A DNA stretch of 64,000 bases from an uncultured Gemmiger sp. (GTDB lineage Bacteria > Bacillota > Clostridia > Oscillospirales > Ruminococcaceae): NCBI GenBank assembly GCA_944388145.1, contig CALXHQ010000003.1, positions 52,296 through 116,295 of the forward strand, given 5' to 3'. This document shows positions 40,729-49,183 of the stretch, piece by piece. A program made the position numbers and the translations under genes. Under the pieces are notes generated by a model that was not told the DNA's origin, did no database searches, and saw only the letters and a list, made by a program, of their open reading frames with translations. Numbering within the stretch: the stretch's first letter is position 1; each line of letters begins with the position of its first letter.

Positions 40729-41898
40729 ATGTCTGACTTTATCCCCCTTTCCGTCCCCAATTTCGGTGAGCGGGAGGCCGATGCCGCCCGCGAGGCGGTG
40801 GCCTCCGGCTGGGTGTCCACCAGTGGCGCCCGCGTGGCCGAGTTTGAAACGGCCATTGCCGACTATGTGGGCATGCCCCGGGCGGTGGCCACCAACGCCG
40901 GCAGCTCGGCGCTGCACCTGGCCGCCATGGCCGCCGGCATCGGCCCCGGTGACGAGGTCATCGTGCCCACGCTGACCTTCATCGCCGCTGTCAACCCGCT
41001 GACCCGCTACGTGGGGGCGGAACCGGTCTTTATCGGCTGTGACGACTCGCTGTGCATCGACCCGGACGCGGTGGAGGACTTCTGCGCCAACCACTGCGCC
41101 CTGCGGGACGGCAAACTCTATAACGCCAAGACCGGCGCCCGGGTCAAGGCGCTGGGCGTGGTGCATGTGTTCGGCAACATGGCGGACATGCCCCGCCTGC
41201 TGGACATTGCCAGACGCTACGGCCTGACCCTGATTGAGGATGCTACCGAGGCGCTGGGCACCCATTACACCGCCGGCCCGCTGGCCGGAAAGTTCGCGGG
41301 CACCATGGGCGATATCGGCTGTTACAGCTTCAACGGCAACAAGATCATCACCACCGGCGCCGGCGGCATGCTGGTGTCCAACCACGCCGATTGGGCAGCC
41401 CACGCCAAGCACCTGTCCACCCAGGCCAAGGCGGACGTGCTGCAGTTTTTGCACGACGAGGTGGGCTACAACTACCGCATGACCAACGTGCAGGCCACGC
41501 TGGGCCTGGTGCAGCTGGACCGGCTGGAGGGCTTTATTGACCACAAAAAGGCCCGCTATGACCAGTATGTGGCGGGGCTGGACGGCAAGCACGGCCTGCG
41601 CATCCTGCCTTTCCGGGACGAAAGCCAGGGCGTGCGGCCCAACCGGTGGTTCTACAGCCTGTACCTGGGCGGCAGCGGCCTGCGCCGGGACGATGTGATT
41701 GCCCGCCTGCAGGAACAGGGCATCCAGACCCGGCCGGTCTGGGCGCTGATCCATGAGCAGGCCGACTACCCGAAAAACGAAGCCTACGGCCTGGACAAGG
41801 CGCTGGACTACCGCCGCAACATTGTCAACCTGCCCTGCTCCACCGACCTGACCGAGGAAGCCTGCCAGCGCGTCATAGACGCCGTCCTGGCACTGTAA
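40729..41898 (+). CDS. DegT/DnrJ/EryC1 aminotransferase, LegC-like
   Basis: This 389-residue PLP enzyme transfers an amino group to C4 of a 4-keto-6-deoxy nucleotide sugar. Motifs are GWVSTSGARVAEFE, TNAGSSALHLAAMA (phosphate binding), VVHVFGNMADM, LIEDATEALGT (Asp stacking on PLP) and CYSFNGNKIITTGAGGML (Lys Schiff base). The SFIPLSVP-type N-terminus and the downstream synthase, epimerase and CMP-transferase match LegC of legionaminic acid clusters. AGGAGGT precedes the ATG. It is the first gene of the cluster. The 4,6-dehydratase that supplies its substrate is not in this window. Confidence 0.87.
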   Translation: MSDFIPLSVPNFGEREADAAREAVASGWVSTSGARVAEFETAIADYVGMPRAVATNAGSSALHLAAMAAGIGPGDEVIVPTLTFIAAVNPLTRYVGAEPVFIGCDDSLCIDPDAVEDFCANHCALRDGKLYNAKTGARVKALGVVHVFGNMADMPRLLDIARRYGLTLIEDATEALGTHYTAGPLAGKFAGTMGDIGCYSFNGNKIITTGAGGMLVSNHADWAAHAKHLSTQAKADVLQFLHDEVGYNYRMTNVQATLGLVQLDRLEGFIDHKKARYDQYVAGLDGKHGLRILPFRDESQGVRPNRWFYSLYLGGSGLRRDDVIARLQEQGIQTRPVWALIHEQADYPKNEAYGLDKALDYRRNIVNLPCSTDLTEEACQRVIDAVLAL

Positions 41899-42038
41899 GC
41901 AAGTCCCCTATGTGGGCCTTGCACGCCTGTTTGCTGACGTGCCGGCCCACACCCCGGTGTTCCATCCGCGGCCAAGGGCCGCACCCGAATTCCGAACTCT
42001 TCATTTCTCTGATCTTGACACCCAAGGGAGGGCCCCCT

Positions 42039-43088
42039 TTGCTGAAAGTGGAAGAACTGTTCATCGCGCCCGAGGCGACGATCCTGGACAGCATGAAAAA
42101 ACTGGACGAAACCGGCCAGCGCATCCTGTTTGTGGCGCCCCAGGGCAAGCTGCAGGCGGTGCTGACCGACGGCGACCTGCGCAAATTCCTGCTGCGGGGC
42201 GGCACGCTGGAGGACCCGGTGTCCAAGGCGGCCAACTACTCGCCCAAAAGCCTGCCGGTATCCGAGCGGGGGCGGGCCCGCAGCCTGATGAAGGAGTACG
42301 GCATCGACGCGGTGCCGATCCTCGACCGCAGCGGCGTCATCACCGACATTGTGTTCGCCCACGGGCTGGACATCGACAACCGCAAGCAGGCGCCCATCCC
42401 GGTGGTGATGATGGCCGGCGGCCTGGGCACCCGGCTGTACCCCTACACCAAGATCCTGCCCAAGCCGCTGATCCCGGTGGGCGAGCACCCCATCTCGGAA
42501 TTGATCATCGACCGGTTCCGGGATTTCGGCTGCCGGCGGGTCATTATGATTGTCAACTACAAAAAGAACATGATCAAGTCCTATTTTGGCGATCTGGAGA
42601 CTGACTACACAGTGGAGTTTGCCGACGAGACCGAGTTTCTAGGCACCGGCGGCGGGCTTTGCCTGCTGAAAGGCAAGATGGATTCCACCTTCTTTTTCAC
42701 CAACTGCGACACATTGCTGGATGTGGATTTTGGCGATGTGTACGCCTACCACAAGCACCAGGGCAACCTGATCACGATGATCTGCGCCTTCAAGCATTAC
42801 ACGGTGCCCTACGGCGTGGTGGATCTCGGCCCGGACGGCAGCATCGCCGCCATGCGGGAAAAGCCGGAACTGAATTTTCTGACCAACACCGGCGTCTATG
42901 TGGTGGAACCCCGCGTGGTGGAGGAGATGCGCGACGGCGAGAAGATCGGCTTCCCCGATGTGATCGAGCGCTACCGTGCCGCCGGCGAAAAAGTGGGCAT
43001 CTACCCCATCAACGAGAGCTGCTGGATGGACATGGGCCAGATGGAGGAGCTGGAAAAGATGCGCCGCAAGCTGGAGGAGCAGACATAA
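42039..43088 (+). CDS. CBS-domain nucleotidyltransferase (PtmE-like, sugar-1-phosphate guanylyltransferase)
   Basis: This 349-residue protein joins two CBS motifs (~1-115; ILFVAPQGKLQAVLTDGDLRKFLL and AVPILDRSGVITDIV) to a nucleotidyltransferase domain (~120-345). The catalytic loop is MMAGGLGTRLYPYTKILPKP. FFTNCDTLLDVD and ESCWMDMGQMEELEKM follow. The same architecture is found in PtmE, which makes GDP-glucosamine for legionaminic acid in Campylobacter. Start is TTG 42039 with AAGGGAGG 7 nt upstream; no in-frame ATG with a site is near. The 140-nt gap before it holds nothing I recognise. Specificity for GTP is inferred from context only. Confidence 0.85.
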   Translation: MLKVEELFIAPEATILDSMKKLDETGQRILFVAPQGKLQAVLTDGDLRKFLLRGGTLEDPVSKAANYSPKSLPVSERGRARSLMKEYGIDAVPILDRSGVITDIVFAHGLDIDNRKQAPIPVVMMAGGLGTRLYPYTKILPKPLIPVGEHPISELIIDRFRDFGCRRVIMIVNYKKNMIKSYFGDLETDYTVEFADETEFLGTGGGLCLLKGKMDSTFFFTNCDTLLDVDFGDVYAYHKHQGNLITMICAFKHYTVPYGVVDLGPDGSIAAMREKPELNFLTNTGVYVVEPRVVEEMRDGEKIGFPDVIERYRAAGEKVGIYPINESCWMDMGQMEELEKMRRKLEEQT

Positions 43089-43178
43089 GGCGGCGGGGCG
43101 CCTGTTTCCTTCCCCTGCCGCCACATTTCTCATCCCTGATTTTTCATTTTTGATGTGTTTCCCCAAAGGAGGGTGCTT

Positions 43179-44174
43179 ATGCCAGTTACCATCATTGCCG
43201 AGGCCGGCGTCAACCATAACGGCAGCCTGGAAATGGCCAAGGAGATGGCCCGCGTCGCCAAGGAGTGCGGCGCCGACATCGTCAAATACCAGACCGCAGT
43301 GCCCGAGCTGGTGGTCAGCCGCTTTGCCGAGAAGGCCGCCTATCAAAAACAGACCACCGATGCCGCCGAAAGTCAGCTGGACATGATCCGCCGGCTGCAC
43401 TTTTCCTTTGACGGCCACCGGGAACTGAAAGAATACTGCGATGAAATCGGCATCCAGTACCTGTCGGCGCCGTTCGACATTCCCAGCGTGCGGTTCCTGG
43501 CGTCGCTGAAGCTGCCGCTTTTGAAGATTCCCTCCGGCGAGATCACCAACCTGCCCTATCTGGAGGAGGTTGGCAAGACCAAAATCCCGGTGCTGCTCTC
43601 CACCGGCATGAGCACGCTGAACGAGATCACCGATGCGCTGGGCATCCTGGATGACAACGGATGCCCCGAGGCCACCGTCCTGCACTGCAACACCCAGTAC
43701 CCCACCCCCTACGAAGACGCCAACCTGAACGCCATGCTGGAGCTGTTCGACCAGTTCGGGCTGCCGGTGGGGCTTTCCGACCACACCCCCGGCTGGGAGT
43801 GTGACGTGGCCGCCGCCGTGCTGGGCGCCAGCGTGATCGAAAAGCACTTCACGCTGGACAAGAGCCTGCCCGGCCCTGACCAGAAGGCCAGCCTGGACCC
43901 CGCCGAGTTCAAGGCCATGGTGGACGCGGTGCGCCATGTGGAGGCCGCCCTGGGCGACGGCCGCAAGCATGTCACCGCCAGTGAGGCGCCCAACAAGCCC
44001 ATCGCCCGCAAGAGCATCGTGGCCGCAAAGCCCATCCGCGCCGGCGAGGTGTTCACCGCCGACAACCTGACCACCAAGCGTCCCGACGACGGCATCAGCC
44101 CGATGCGCTGGTACGAAGTGCTGGGCCAGACCGCCAAGCGGGATTTTGCCGAGGACGAGAAGATCGAGCTGTGA
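43179..44174 (+). CDS. NeuB family nonulosonate synthase (legionaminic/sialic acid synthase)
   Basis: This 331-residue enzyme condenses phosphoenolpyruvate with a C6 amino sugar to give a nine-carbon acid. The NeuB barrel has TIIAEAGVNHNGSLEMAKEM, KIPSGEITNLPYL, VLLSTGMSTLNEI, LHCNTQYPTPYEDANL and GLSDHTPGWE. A C-terminal antifreeze-like SAF domain (~270-331; ARKSIVAAKPIRAGEVFTAD and KRPDDGISP) closes the active site. AAAGGAGGG precedes the ATG. Cluster partners favour a legionaminic-type product (LegI) over plain sialic acid, but substrate choice cannot be read off the sequence. Confidence 0.92.
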   Translation: MPVTIIAEAGVNHNGSLEMAKEMARVAKECGADIVKYQTAVPELVVSRFAEKAAYQKQTTDAAESQLDMIRRLHFSFDGHRELKEYCDEIGIQYLSAPFDIPSVRFLASLKLPLLKIPSGEITNLPYLEEVGKTKIPVLLSTGMSTLNEITDALGILDDNGCPEATVLHCNTQYPTPYEDANLNAMLELFDQFGLPVGLSDHTPGWECDVAAAVLGASVIEKHFTLDKSLPGPDQKASLDPAEFKAMVDAVRHVEAALGDGRKHVTASEAPNKPIARKSIVAAKPIRAGEVFTADNLTTKRPDDGISPMRWYEVLGQTAKRDFAEDEKIEL

Positions 44175-44290
44175 CGCGGGCGGATGCTTTTGCGTTGCGC
44201 GGCCCCGGCGGCTGCCGCCGTGGCATCGGGCCGCCTGCATTTTTGTCCCTTCCGTTCCAACATACACCACATCCGCAAAGGAGGGTTTCC

Positions 44291-44743
44291 ATGAAACTTG
44301 CACAGGCTCTTTCCGACCGTGCCGACCTGCAAACACGTATCGAAGTGCTGCGCGAGCGGCTGGTGGCAAACGCCAAGGTCCAGGAGGGGGAAGCCCCTGC
44401 CGAGGACCCAGCTGAGCTGATGGCTCAGCTGGAGGACTGCACCACCGCGCTGGAAACGCTTATCACGCGCATTAACCTGACCAACGCCGCCACGCTGGCC
44501 GACGGCGAAACCCTGACCGCCAAACTGGCCCGGCGGGACTGCCTGGGCCGCAGGATTGAGGTGCTGCGGGCGTTTGCCTCCTCGGCCAGCGCCACCGTCA
44601 TGCGCGGCACCCGTTCCGAAATCAAAATCAAGAGCACCCTGCCGGTGGCGCCGCTGCAAAAACAGATTGATGCCCTGGCCAAGCAGCTGCGGGAACTGGA
44701 TGCCCGCATCCAGGAGCTGAACTGGACCACCGAACTGCAGTAA
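44291..44743 (+). CDS. DIP1984 family coiled-coil protein
   Basis: This 150-residue, mostly helical protein fits the DIP1984 (septicolysin-like) family: MKLAQALSDRADLQTRIEVLRERL at the N-terminus, a middle LETLITRINLTNAATLADGETLTAKLARRD, and a helical C-terminus (QIDALAKQLRELDARIQELNWTTEL). No enzymatic motif is visible and the function of the family is unknown. AAGGAGGG lies before the ATG. It stands between nonulosonate synthase and epimerase genes, where it is not normally expected; it may be a late insertion, supported by the tRNA-like sequence that follows. Family members are often found as isolated accessory genes. Confidence 0.8.
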   Translation: MKLAQALSDRADLQTRIEVLRERLVANAKVQEGEAPAEDPAELMAQLEDCTTALETLITRINLTNAATLADGETLTAKLARRDCLGRRIEVLRAFASSASATVMRGTRSEIKIKSTLPVAPLQKQIDALAKQLRELDARIQELNWTTELQ

Positions 44744-44781
44744 GGCGGCAGTGGTACCTGCATTGGGCGAGCGCATCTCCG

Positions 44782-44856
44782 CGGCTGAGAGTGAGCCGTA
44801 TGAACATGGCCATACACCGGGCCCGTATGGTGCGGGTTCGAATCCCGCATGATTCA
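44782..44856 (+). other. tRNA-like remnant with intact T-arm
   Basis: GCGGGTTCGAATCCCGC (44832-44848) is a perfect tRNA T-arm with the canonical GGTTCGAATCC. Upstream, CGGCT-GAGAGTG-AGCCG (44782-44798) resembles a D-arm and GTATG...CATAC (44798-44815) an anticodon arm with CAT in the loop. The 3' flank ATGATTCA has no 5' partner, so no acceptor stem can form. It is probably a tRNA pseudogene or an integration scar. The rest of the 44744-45031 gap shows nothing else. Confidence 0.4.
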
Positions 44857-45031
44857 TCACAAAGTCCGGCCCCGAACCTGGCACATAGGCACAACAACAT
44901 CGCATCCTTACTACCATTGCGCTGACAATGCGGCGAGGGCGGGTCTGGGGCCTGCCGCTTTTCTGTATGGTTCCTCCGGAACCGTTCTTTCTTCCTGCAT
45001 CCGCGTTTTTTCTGCCACAGGAGTTTTGCCT

Positions 45032-46231
45032 ATGCCAAATCCCATCGTCACCGTTGTCACCGCCACGCGGGCGGAATACGGACTGCTGCGGCCGGTGATC
45101 CGCAGGATTGCGGCCGGCAGCAAACTGGAATTGCGCCTGGTGGTCACCGGGGCGCATCTCTGCCGGCGGCTGGGCGCCACCGTGGCCGAGATCGAGGCGG
45201 ACGGGCTGCCCATCGCGGCGCGGCTGCCGATCTTTTTGGAGGAGGACGGCGAGCCGGCGGCCCGCACCATCGCCCGCACGCTGACGGTGTTCGACGATCA
45301 TTTTGCCGCCCACCGTCCCGATGTGGTGCTGCTGTTGGGCGACCGGTTCGAGATTTTTGCGGTGGCAGCCGCCGCCGCGGCCCGGCATATTCCCATCGCC
45401 CACATCTCGGGCGGGGATGTGACGCTGGGCGCCGCCGATGAATACTATCGCCACTGCATCACCAAGATGGCGGCGGTGCATTTTCCCTCCTGCGCCGACA
45501 GCGCCCGGCGGCTGGTGCGCATGGGCGAAGAGCCGGGCCGCGTCTTCTGCGTGGGCGGCCTGGGAGACGAGAATATCCGCACCCTGCCCAAAATGACCCG
45601 GCAGGAATTGTGCGAATCGACAGGCTTTGACCTGATGCAGCCCTTCGCGCTGGTGACTTTCCACCCGGAAACCGGCGCCGCCGCCCCCGACCCGGCCATC
45701 CAGGTGCAGGCACTCTGCCGCGCCATGGAGGCGGTGGACGGCGTGTTCTGGCTGATCACCGGTTCCAACGCCGACGCGGGCGGGCAGGTCTGCACCGCCG
45801 CCATGCAGGCGTTTGCCGCCGCCCATCCCGACCGGGCGGGCTTTGTGCAGAGCCTGGGCCTGGTGCGCTATCTGTCGGCCATGCAGTACGCCGCGCTGGT
45901 GGCGGGCAATTCCAGCTCCGGCGTGGTGGAGACCCCCACCTTCGGGGTGCCCGCCGTCAACATTGGCAGCCGGCAGGCCGGGCGCATCCTGTGCGCGAAT
46001 GTCCTTTCCTGCCCCGGCGAGGCCGCCGCCATCGAGGCCGCCATCCGCGCCGCCCTGACGCCGGAATTTGCCGCCCGGGCCAAGACCGCCCGCAGCCCCT
46101 ATTTTGGCGGCGACACCAGCGGCAAGATCGTCCGGGTGCTGGAACAGCTGGCAGGCGGTGCGCTGCTTGCCGCCCCCAAGCCCTTCTACGACGGCCCTGT
46201 GCCGGAGTTTGACCCGCAAAATATTGTATAA
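45032..46231 (+). CDS. NeuC-type NDP-sugar hydrolysing 2-epimerase (LegG-like)
   Basis: This 399-residue GT-B fold enzyme releases the nucleotide from an NDP-hexosamine and inverts C2, giving the substrate for the NeuB-type synthase. Motifs are VVTATRAEYGLLRPVI (N-terminal, general family signature), LLLGDRFEIFAVAAAA, IAHISGGDVTLGAADE, VTFHPETG and the donor-binding AGNSSSGVVETPTFGVP. ATG 45032 follows CAGGAG at 8 nt. Together with the LegC-like aminotransferase and PtmE-like gene it is most like LegG, acting on a GDP- or UDP-2,4-diacetamido sugar. Confidence 0.9.
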   Translation: MPNPIVTVVTATRAEYGLLRPVIRRIAAGSKLELRLVVTGAHLCRRLGATVAEIEADGLPIAARLPIFLEEDGEPAARTIARTLTVFDDHFAAHRPDVVLLLGDRFEIFAVAAAAAARHIPIAHISGGDVTLGAADEYYRHCITKMAAVHFPSCADSARRLVRMGEEPGRVFCVGGLGDENIRTLPKMTRQELCESTGFDLMQPFALVTFHPETGAAAPDPAIQVQALCRAMEAVDGVFWLITGSNADAGGQVCTAAMQAFAAAHPDRAGFVQSLGLVRYLSAMQYAALVAGNSSSGVVETPTFGVPAVNIGSRQAGRILCANVLSCPGEAAAIEAAIRAALTPEFAARAKTARSPYFGGDTSGKIVRVLEQLAGGALLAAPKPFYDGPVPEFDPQNIV

Positions 46232-46244
46232 GGAAGTGTTCCCG

Positions 46245-47231
46245 ATGAAACTGTTGATCGTTGGCCTGGGCAGCATGGGCAAGCGCCGTGCCCGGCTGGC
46301 CAAGGGTATCGATGCCGCCATCCGCATCGCCGGCGTGGACACCAATGCCGCCCGCCGGGAGGAAGCGCTCGGCCTTGGCCTGGCAGATGCCGCCTACCCG
46401 GACATTCCCGCCGCCGTGGCGGGGTTCGCCCCTGACGCGGCCCTGGTCTGCACCGCGCCGCTGTCCCACGCGACGGTCATCGGCCAGCTGCTGGATGCCG
46501 GCCTGCCGGTATTTACCGAGCTGAACCTGGTGGAGGACGGCTACGACGAGAACACCGCCAAGGCTGCCGCCAAGGGCGTGCCGCTGTTTCTCTCCTCCAC
46601 CATGCTCTACCGGCGGGAGACCCAGTACATCAAGCAGCAGGTACAGCAGTTCGGCAAGCCGGTGCACTACATCTACCACATCGGCCAGTACCTGCCCGAC
46701 TGGCACCCCTGGGAAAATTACAAGAACTTTTTTGTCGGCCAGGCGCGGACCGGCGGCGTGCGGGAGATTTTGGGCATCGACCTGCCCTGGCTGCTGGATG
46801 CCTTCGGCCCGGTGGAGGGCCTGACCGTCCAGGTGGACAGCATCAGCGGCCTGGGCCTGCCCTACCCCGACTGCGCCACCCTGCTGCTGCGCCATGCTTC
46901 CGGCGCGCAGGGCGTGCTGGCCGCCGATGTAGTCAGCCCCAAGGCGGTGCGCAACTTTGAGTGCTTCGGTGATGGTCTCCACCTGTTCTGGGAGGGCAAC
47001 CCCAAAGCGCTCTACCGCTTTGCCGATGGCGAAAAGCAGGCTGTGGACACCTACGGCGATTTTACCCACGACCCACGCTACAGCGACAACATTGTGGAGA
47101 ACGCCTATGTGGATGAGCTGGCCAACTTTTTCGCGGTGCTGAAGGGTGAGGAATCCCCCCGCTGGAGCTTTGAAAAAGACCGCGCTGCCATCGCCATCAT
47201 GGACAAGGTGCAGGAGGCAGGTGAACGCTGA
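46245..47231 (+). CDS. Gfo/Idh/MocA family protein lacking the EKP lysine
   Basis: This 328-residue protein starts with the Rossmann motif MKLLIVGLGSMGKRRARL and has the two-domain Gfo/Idh shape. At the position where the family has E-K-P (catalytic Lys), it reads VFTELNLVEDGY, so the Lys is absent. The C-terminal domain contains YHIGQYLPDWHPWENYKNFF and GGVREILGIDLPWLLDAFG, also seen in Gfo/Idh proteins of nonulosonate clusters. It begins 13 bp after the epimerase gene and is followed by a second, complete Gfo/Idh gene. It may be a non-catalytic partner or use another residue. Confidence 0.82.
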   Translation: MKLLIVGLGSMGKRRARLAKGIDAAIRIAGVDTNAARREEALGLGLADAAYPDIPAAVAGFAPDAALVCTAPLSHATVIGQLLDAGLPVFTELNLVEDGYDENTAKAAAKGVPLFLSSTMLYRRETQYIKQQVQQFGKPVHYIYHIGQYLPDWHPWENYKNFFVGQARTGGVREILGIDLPWLLDAFGPVEGLTVQVDSISGLGLPYPDCATLLLRHASGAQGVLAADVVSPKAVRNFECFGDGLHLFWEGNPKALYRFADGEKQAVDTYGDFTHDPRYSDNIVENAYVDELANFFAVLKGEESPRWSFEKDRAAIAIMDKVQEAGER

Positions 47232-47263
47232 ATCCCGCACCGCCTGGAAAGGAGAAGCTGACC

Positions 47264-48226
47264 ATGTCCGATTTTACCGCCCTGTTTGTGGGGCTGGGGT
47301 CCATCGGCACCCGGCACTTGAAAAACCAGGCCGCTCTGTGCGCCCAGCGGGGCCTGTCGCTGCGGGCCGACGCACTGCGCAGCGACCCGGCCCGCCCGCT
47401 GCGCCTCGGTGCAGCCGAACTGCTGAGCCATCAGTTTACCTCTCTGGATGACCCTGCCGCTCTGCCCCGGTATGATGCCGCCTTTATCACCAACCCCACC
47501 AGCCTGCATGCCACTGCGCTGGAACAGCTGCGCGGCCGGGCCGGGGCGCTGTTTATCGAAAAGCCCATCGTCTCGGCGGAGCAGGCGGGCATCGACCTGG
47601 GCGCGCTGCTGCCCGCCGGGCAGAAAGCCTATGTGGCGGCGCCCATGCGCTGGTGCGGCGCCATGCTGGCGCTGAAACAGCGGCTGGCCTCCGGCGTGGA
47701 CGGCGCGCCCTACTGCGCCCGGGTACTCTGCTCCTCCTACCTGCCCGACTGGCGGCCGGGGGTGGATTACCGCACCGTGTACAGCGCCCACAAAGCCTTG
47801 GGCGGCGGCGTGACCATCGACCTGATCCACGAGTGGGACTATCTGGTGGACCTGTTCGGCCCGCCGGAAGCCCTGTACAATTTCAAGGGGCAGTATTCCG
47901 AATTGGAGATCGACTCGGACGATGTATCGCTGTACATTGCCCGGTGGCCCCATATGCTGGGCGAGGTTCACCTGGACTATTTCGGCCGGGGCTACCGCCG
48001 CAGCATCGAGCTGTTCACCCCTGCCGGCAGCCTGGTGGCCGACTTCGGCGCCGGCACGCTGACCCTGCCCGACGGCACCGTGGAAAATTACGCCGAGGAT
48101 GTGAACCAGCGGTACCTGCGGGAAATGGGGTATTTTATCGGCTACGCCCTGGGCGGTGCCGCTGAGAGCCTGAACCCGCCGGCAACCGCGCTGGCGGTGC
48201 TGAACCTGACCCTGGGGAAGGTTTGA
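47264..48226 (+). CDS. Gfo/Idh/MocA family oxidoreductase
   Basis: This 320-residue NAD(P)-dependent sugar oxidoreductase has the nucleotide site LFVGLGSIGTRHLKNQ, the catalytic FIEKPIVSAEQAG and the C-terminal GGGVTIDLIHEWDYLVDLFG with its conserved His. The sequence SYLPDWRPGVDYRTVY parallels the preceding paralogue, so the two arose by duplication. Similar genes accompany legionaminic acid and CMP-sugar clusters (PtmF-type), where they are thought to act on glucosamine precursors or the final sugar. GGAAAGGAGA lies upstream of the ATG. Confidence 0.87.
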   Translation: MSDFTALFVGLGSIGTRHLKNQAALCAQRGLSLRADALRSDPARPLRLGAAELLSHQFTSLDDPAALPRYDAAFITNPTSLHATALEQLRGRAGALFIEKPIVSAEQAGIDLGALLPAGQKAYVAAPMRWCGAMLALKQRLASGVDGAPYCARVLCSSYLPDWRPGVDYRTVYSAHKALGGGVTIDLIHEWDYLVDLFGPPEALYNFKGQYSELEIDSDDVSLYIARWPHMLGEVHLDYFGRGYRRSIELFTPAGSLVADFGAGTLTLPDGTVENYAEDVNQRYLREMGYFIGYALGGAAESLNPPATALAVLNLTLGKV

Positions 48227-48415
48227 CTTTCCTGTTTTCTGCGGCGGGAAGGGAATTGTGGCTTTTTTCTCGGCTTGGCGGGGCTGGCAGTTTCGATTTT
48301 TCCATTGCATGGCGGCGGACGTAAATACCCGCCCTGCCGGGCGGACGTTATGTTCAGGCGGTGCAGAAAAATCCCGCCTTGTCACAATACAAATCACATT
48401 GGGAGGTACCTATCC

Positions 48416-49183
48416 ATGAACAAGGAGCGCCTTTTGATCTCTGTCTGCGGGCGCGCGGGCAGCAAGGGCTTCGCCAACAAAAACCTGAAAGTTTTTAACG
48501 GCCATCCGCTGGTTTACTATACCCTCAGCGCCGCTGAGCTGTTTTGCAAGGCACACCCGGAGCTTTCGGTGGACATTGCCCTGAACACCGACAGCCAGCC
48601 TCTGGCCGACCTGGTGGCCGCCAAATACCCCGAGGTTGTCTATCTGCCCCGGGGCGCCGAGCTGGGCGGCGACCGGGTGCCCAAGATGGCGGTCTTTCAG
48701 GACACGCTCCGCCGCATGGAGGCCCGCACAGGTGCGCCTTACAACTGGCACATGGACCTGGACATCACCAGCCCACTGCGCACTGCCGCCGATGTGGAAA
48801 ACGCGGTGAACACAAAACGGCAGCGCCCCGACCTGGACCTGGTGTTCAGCGTCACCGAGGCGCGCCGCAACCCCTGGTTCAACATGGTCAAGGAGGTGGG
48901 CGACCATGTGGAGCAGGTCATCCACAGCCCCTTCACCGCGCGGCAGCAGGCGCCCAACGTCTACGATGTGAACGCCTCGATCTACGTGTTTGAGCGGGAC
49001 TTTCTGGCAAACAACACCGACGGCATGCTGTGGAGCGGCAAGATCGGCGTTTCGGTGATGATGGACACCGGCATCATCGACATTGACTCGGAGGCGGACT
49101 TCAAGCTGATGGAGGCCATCGGCGCCCATCTTTGTGCCGAGCTGCCCGCCTTTGCCCAGGTGCGGGACAACATCCGGCAATGA
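48416..49183 (+). CDS. CMP-nonulosonate cytidylyltransferase (NeuA/LegF-like)
   Basis: This 255-residue enzyme activates the nine-carbon sugar with CTP. The nucleotide loop is VCGRAGSKGFANKNLKVFNG, with Ala-Gly where many members have Gly-Gly. HPLVYYTLSAAEL, LPRGAELGGDRVPK and MDLDITSPLRTAADV are family motifs, and DTGIIDIDSEADFKLME is the C-terminal signature. GGGAGGT precedes the ATG. The 189-bp gap before it contains a GC hairpin but no ORF. It overlaps the next membrane protein gene by 4 bp, which implies that the product is used in membrane-linked glycosylation. Confidence 0.9.
   Translation: MNKERLLISVCGRAGSKGFANKNLKVFNGHPLVYYTLSAAELFCKAHPELSVDIALNTDSQPLADLVAAKYPEVVYLPRGAELGGDRVPKMAVFQDTLRRMEARTGAPYNWHMDLDITSPLRTAADVENAVNTKRQRPDLDLVFSVTEARRNPWFNMVKEVGDHVEQVIHSPFTARQQAPNVYDVNASIYVFERDFLANNTDGMLWSGKIGVSVMMDTGIIDIDSEADFKLMEAIGAHLCAELPAFAQVRDNIRQ

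Noticed and set aside
44785-44800. CTGAGAG, which resembles a TPP riboswitch core
   Set aside because: The second TPP block (ACCTGAT...GGATAATGCCAGCG) is absent, and no thiamine gene follows.
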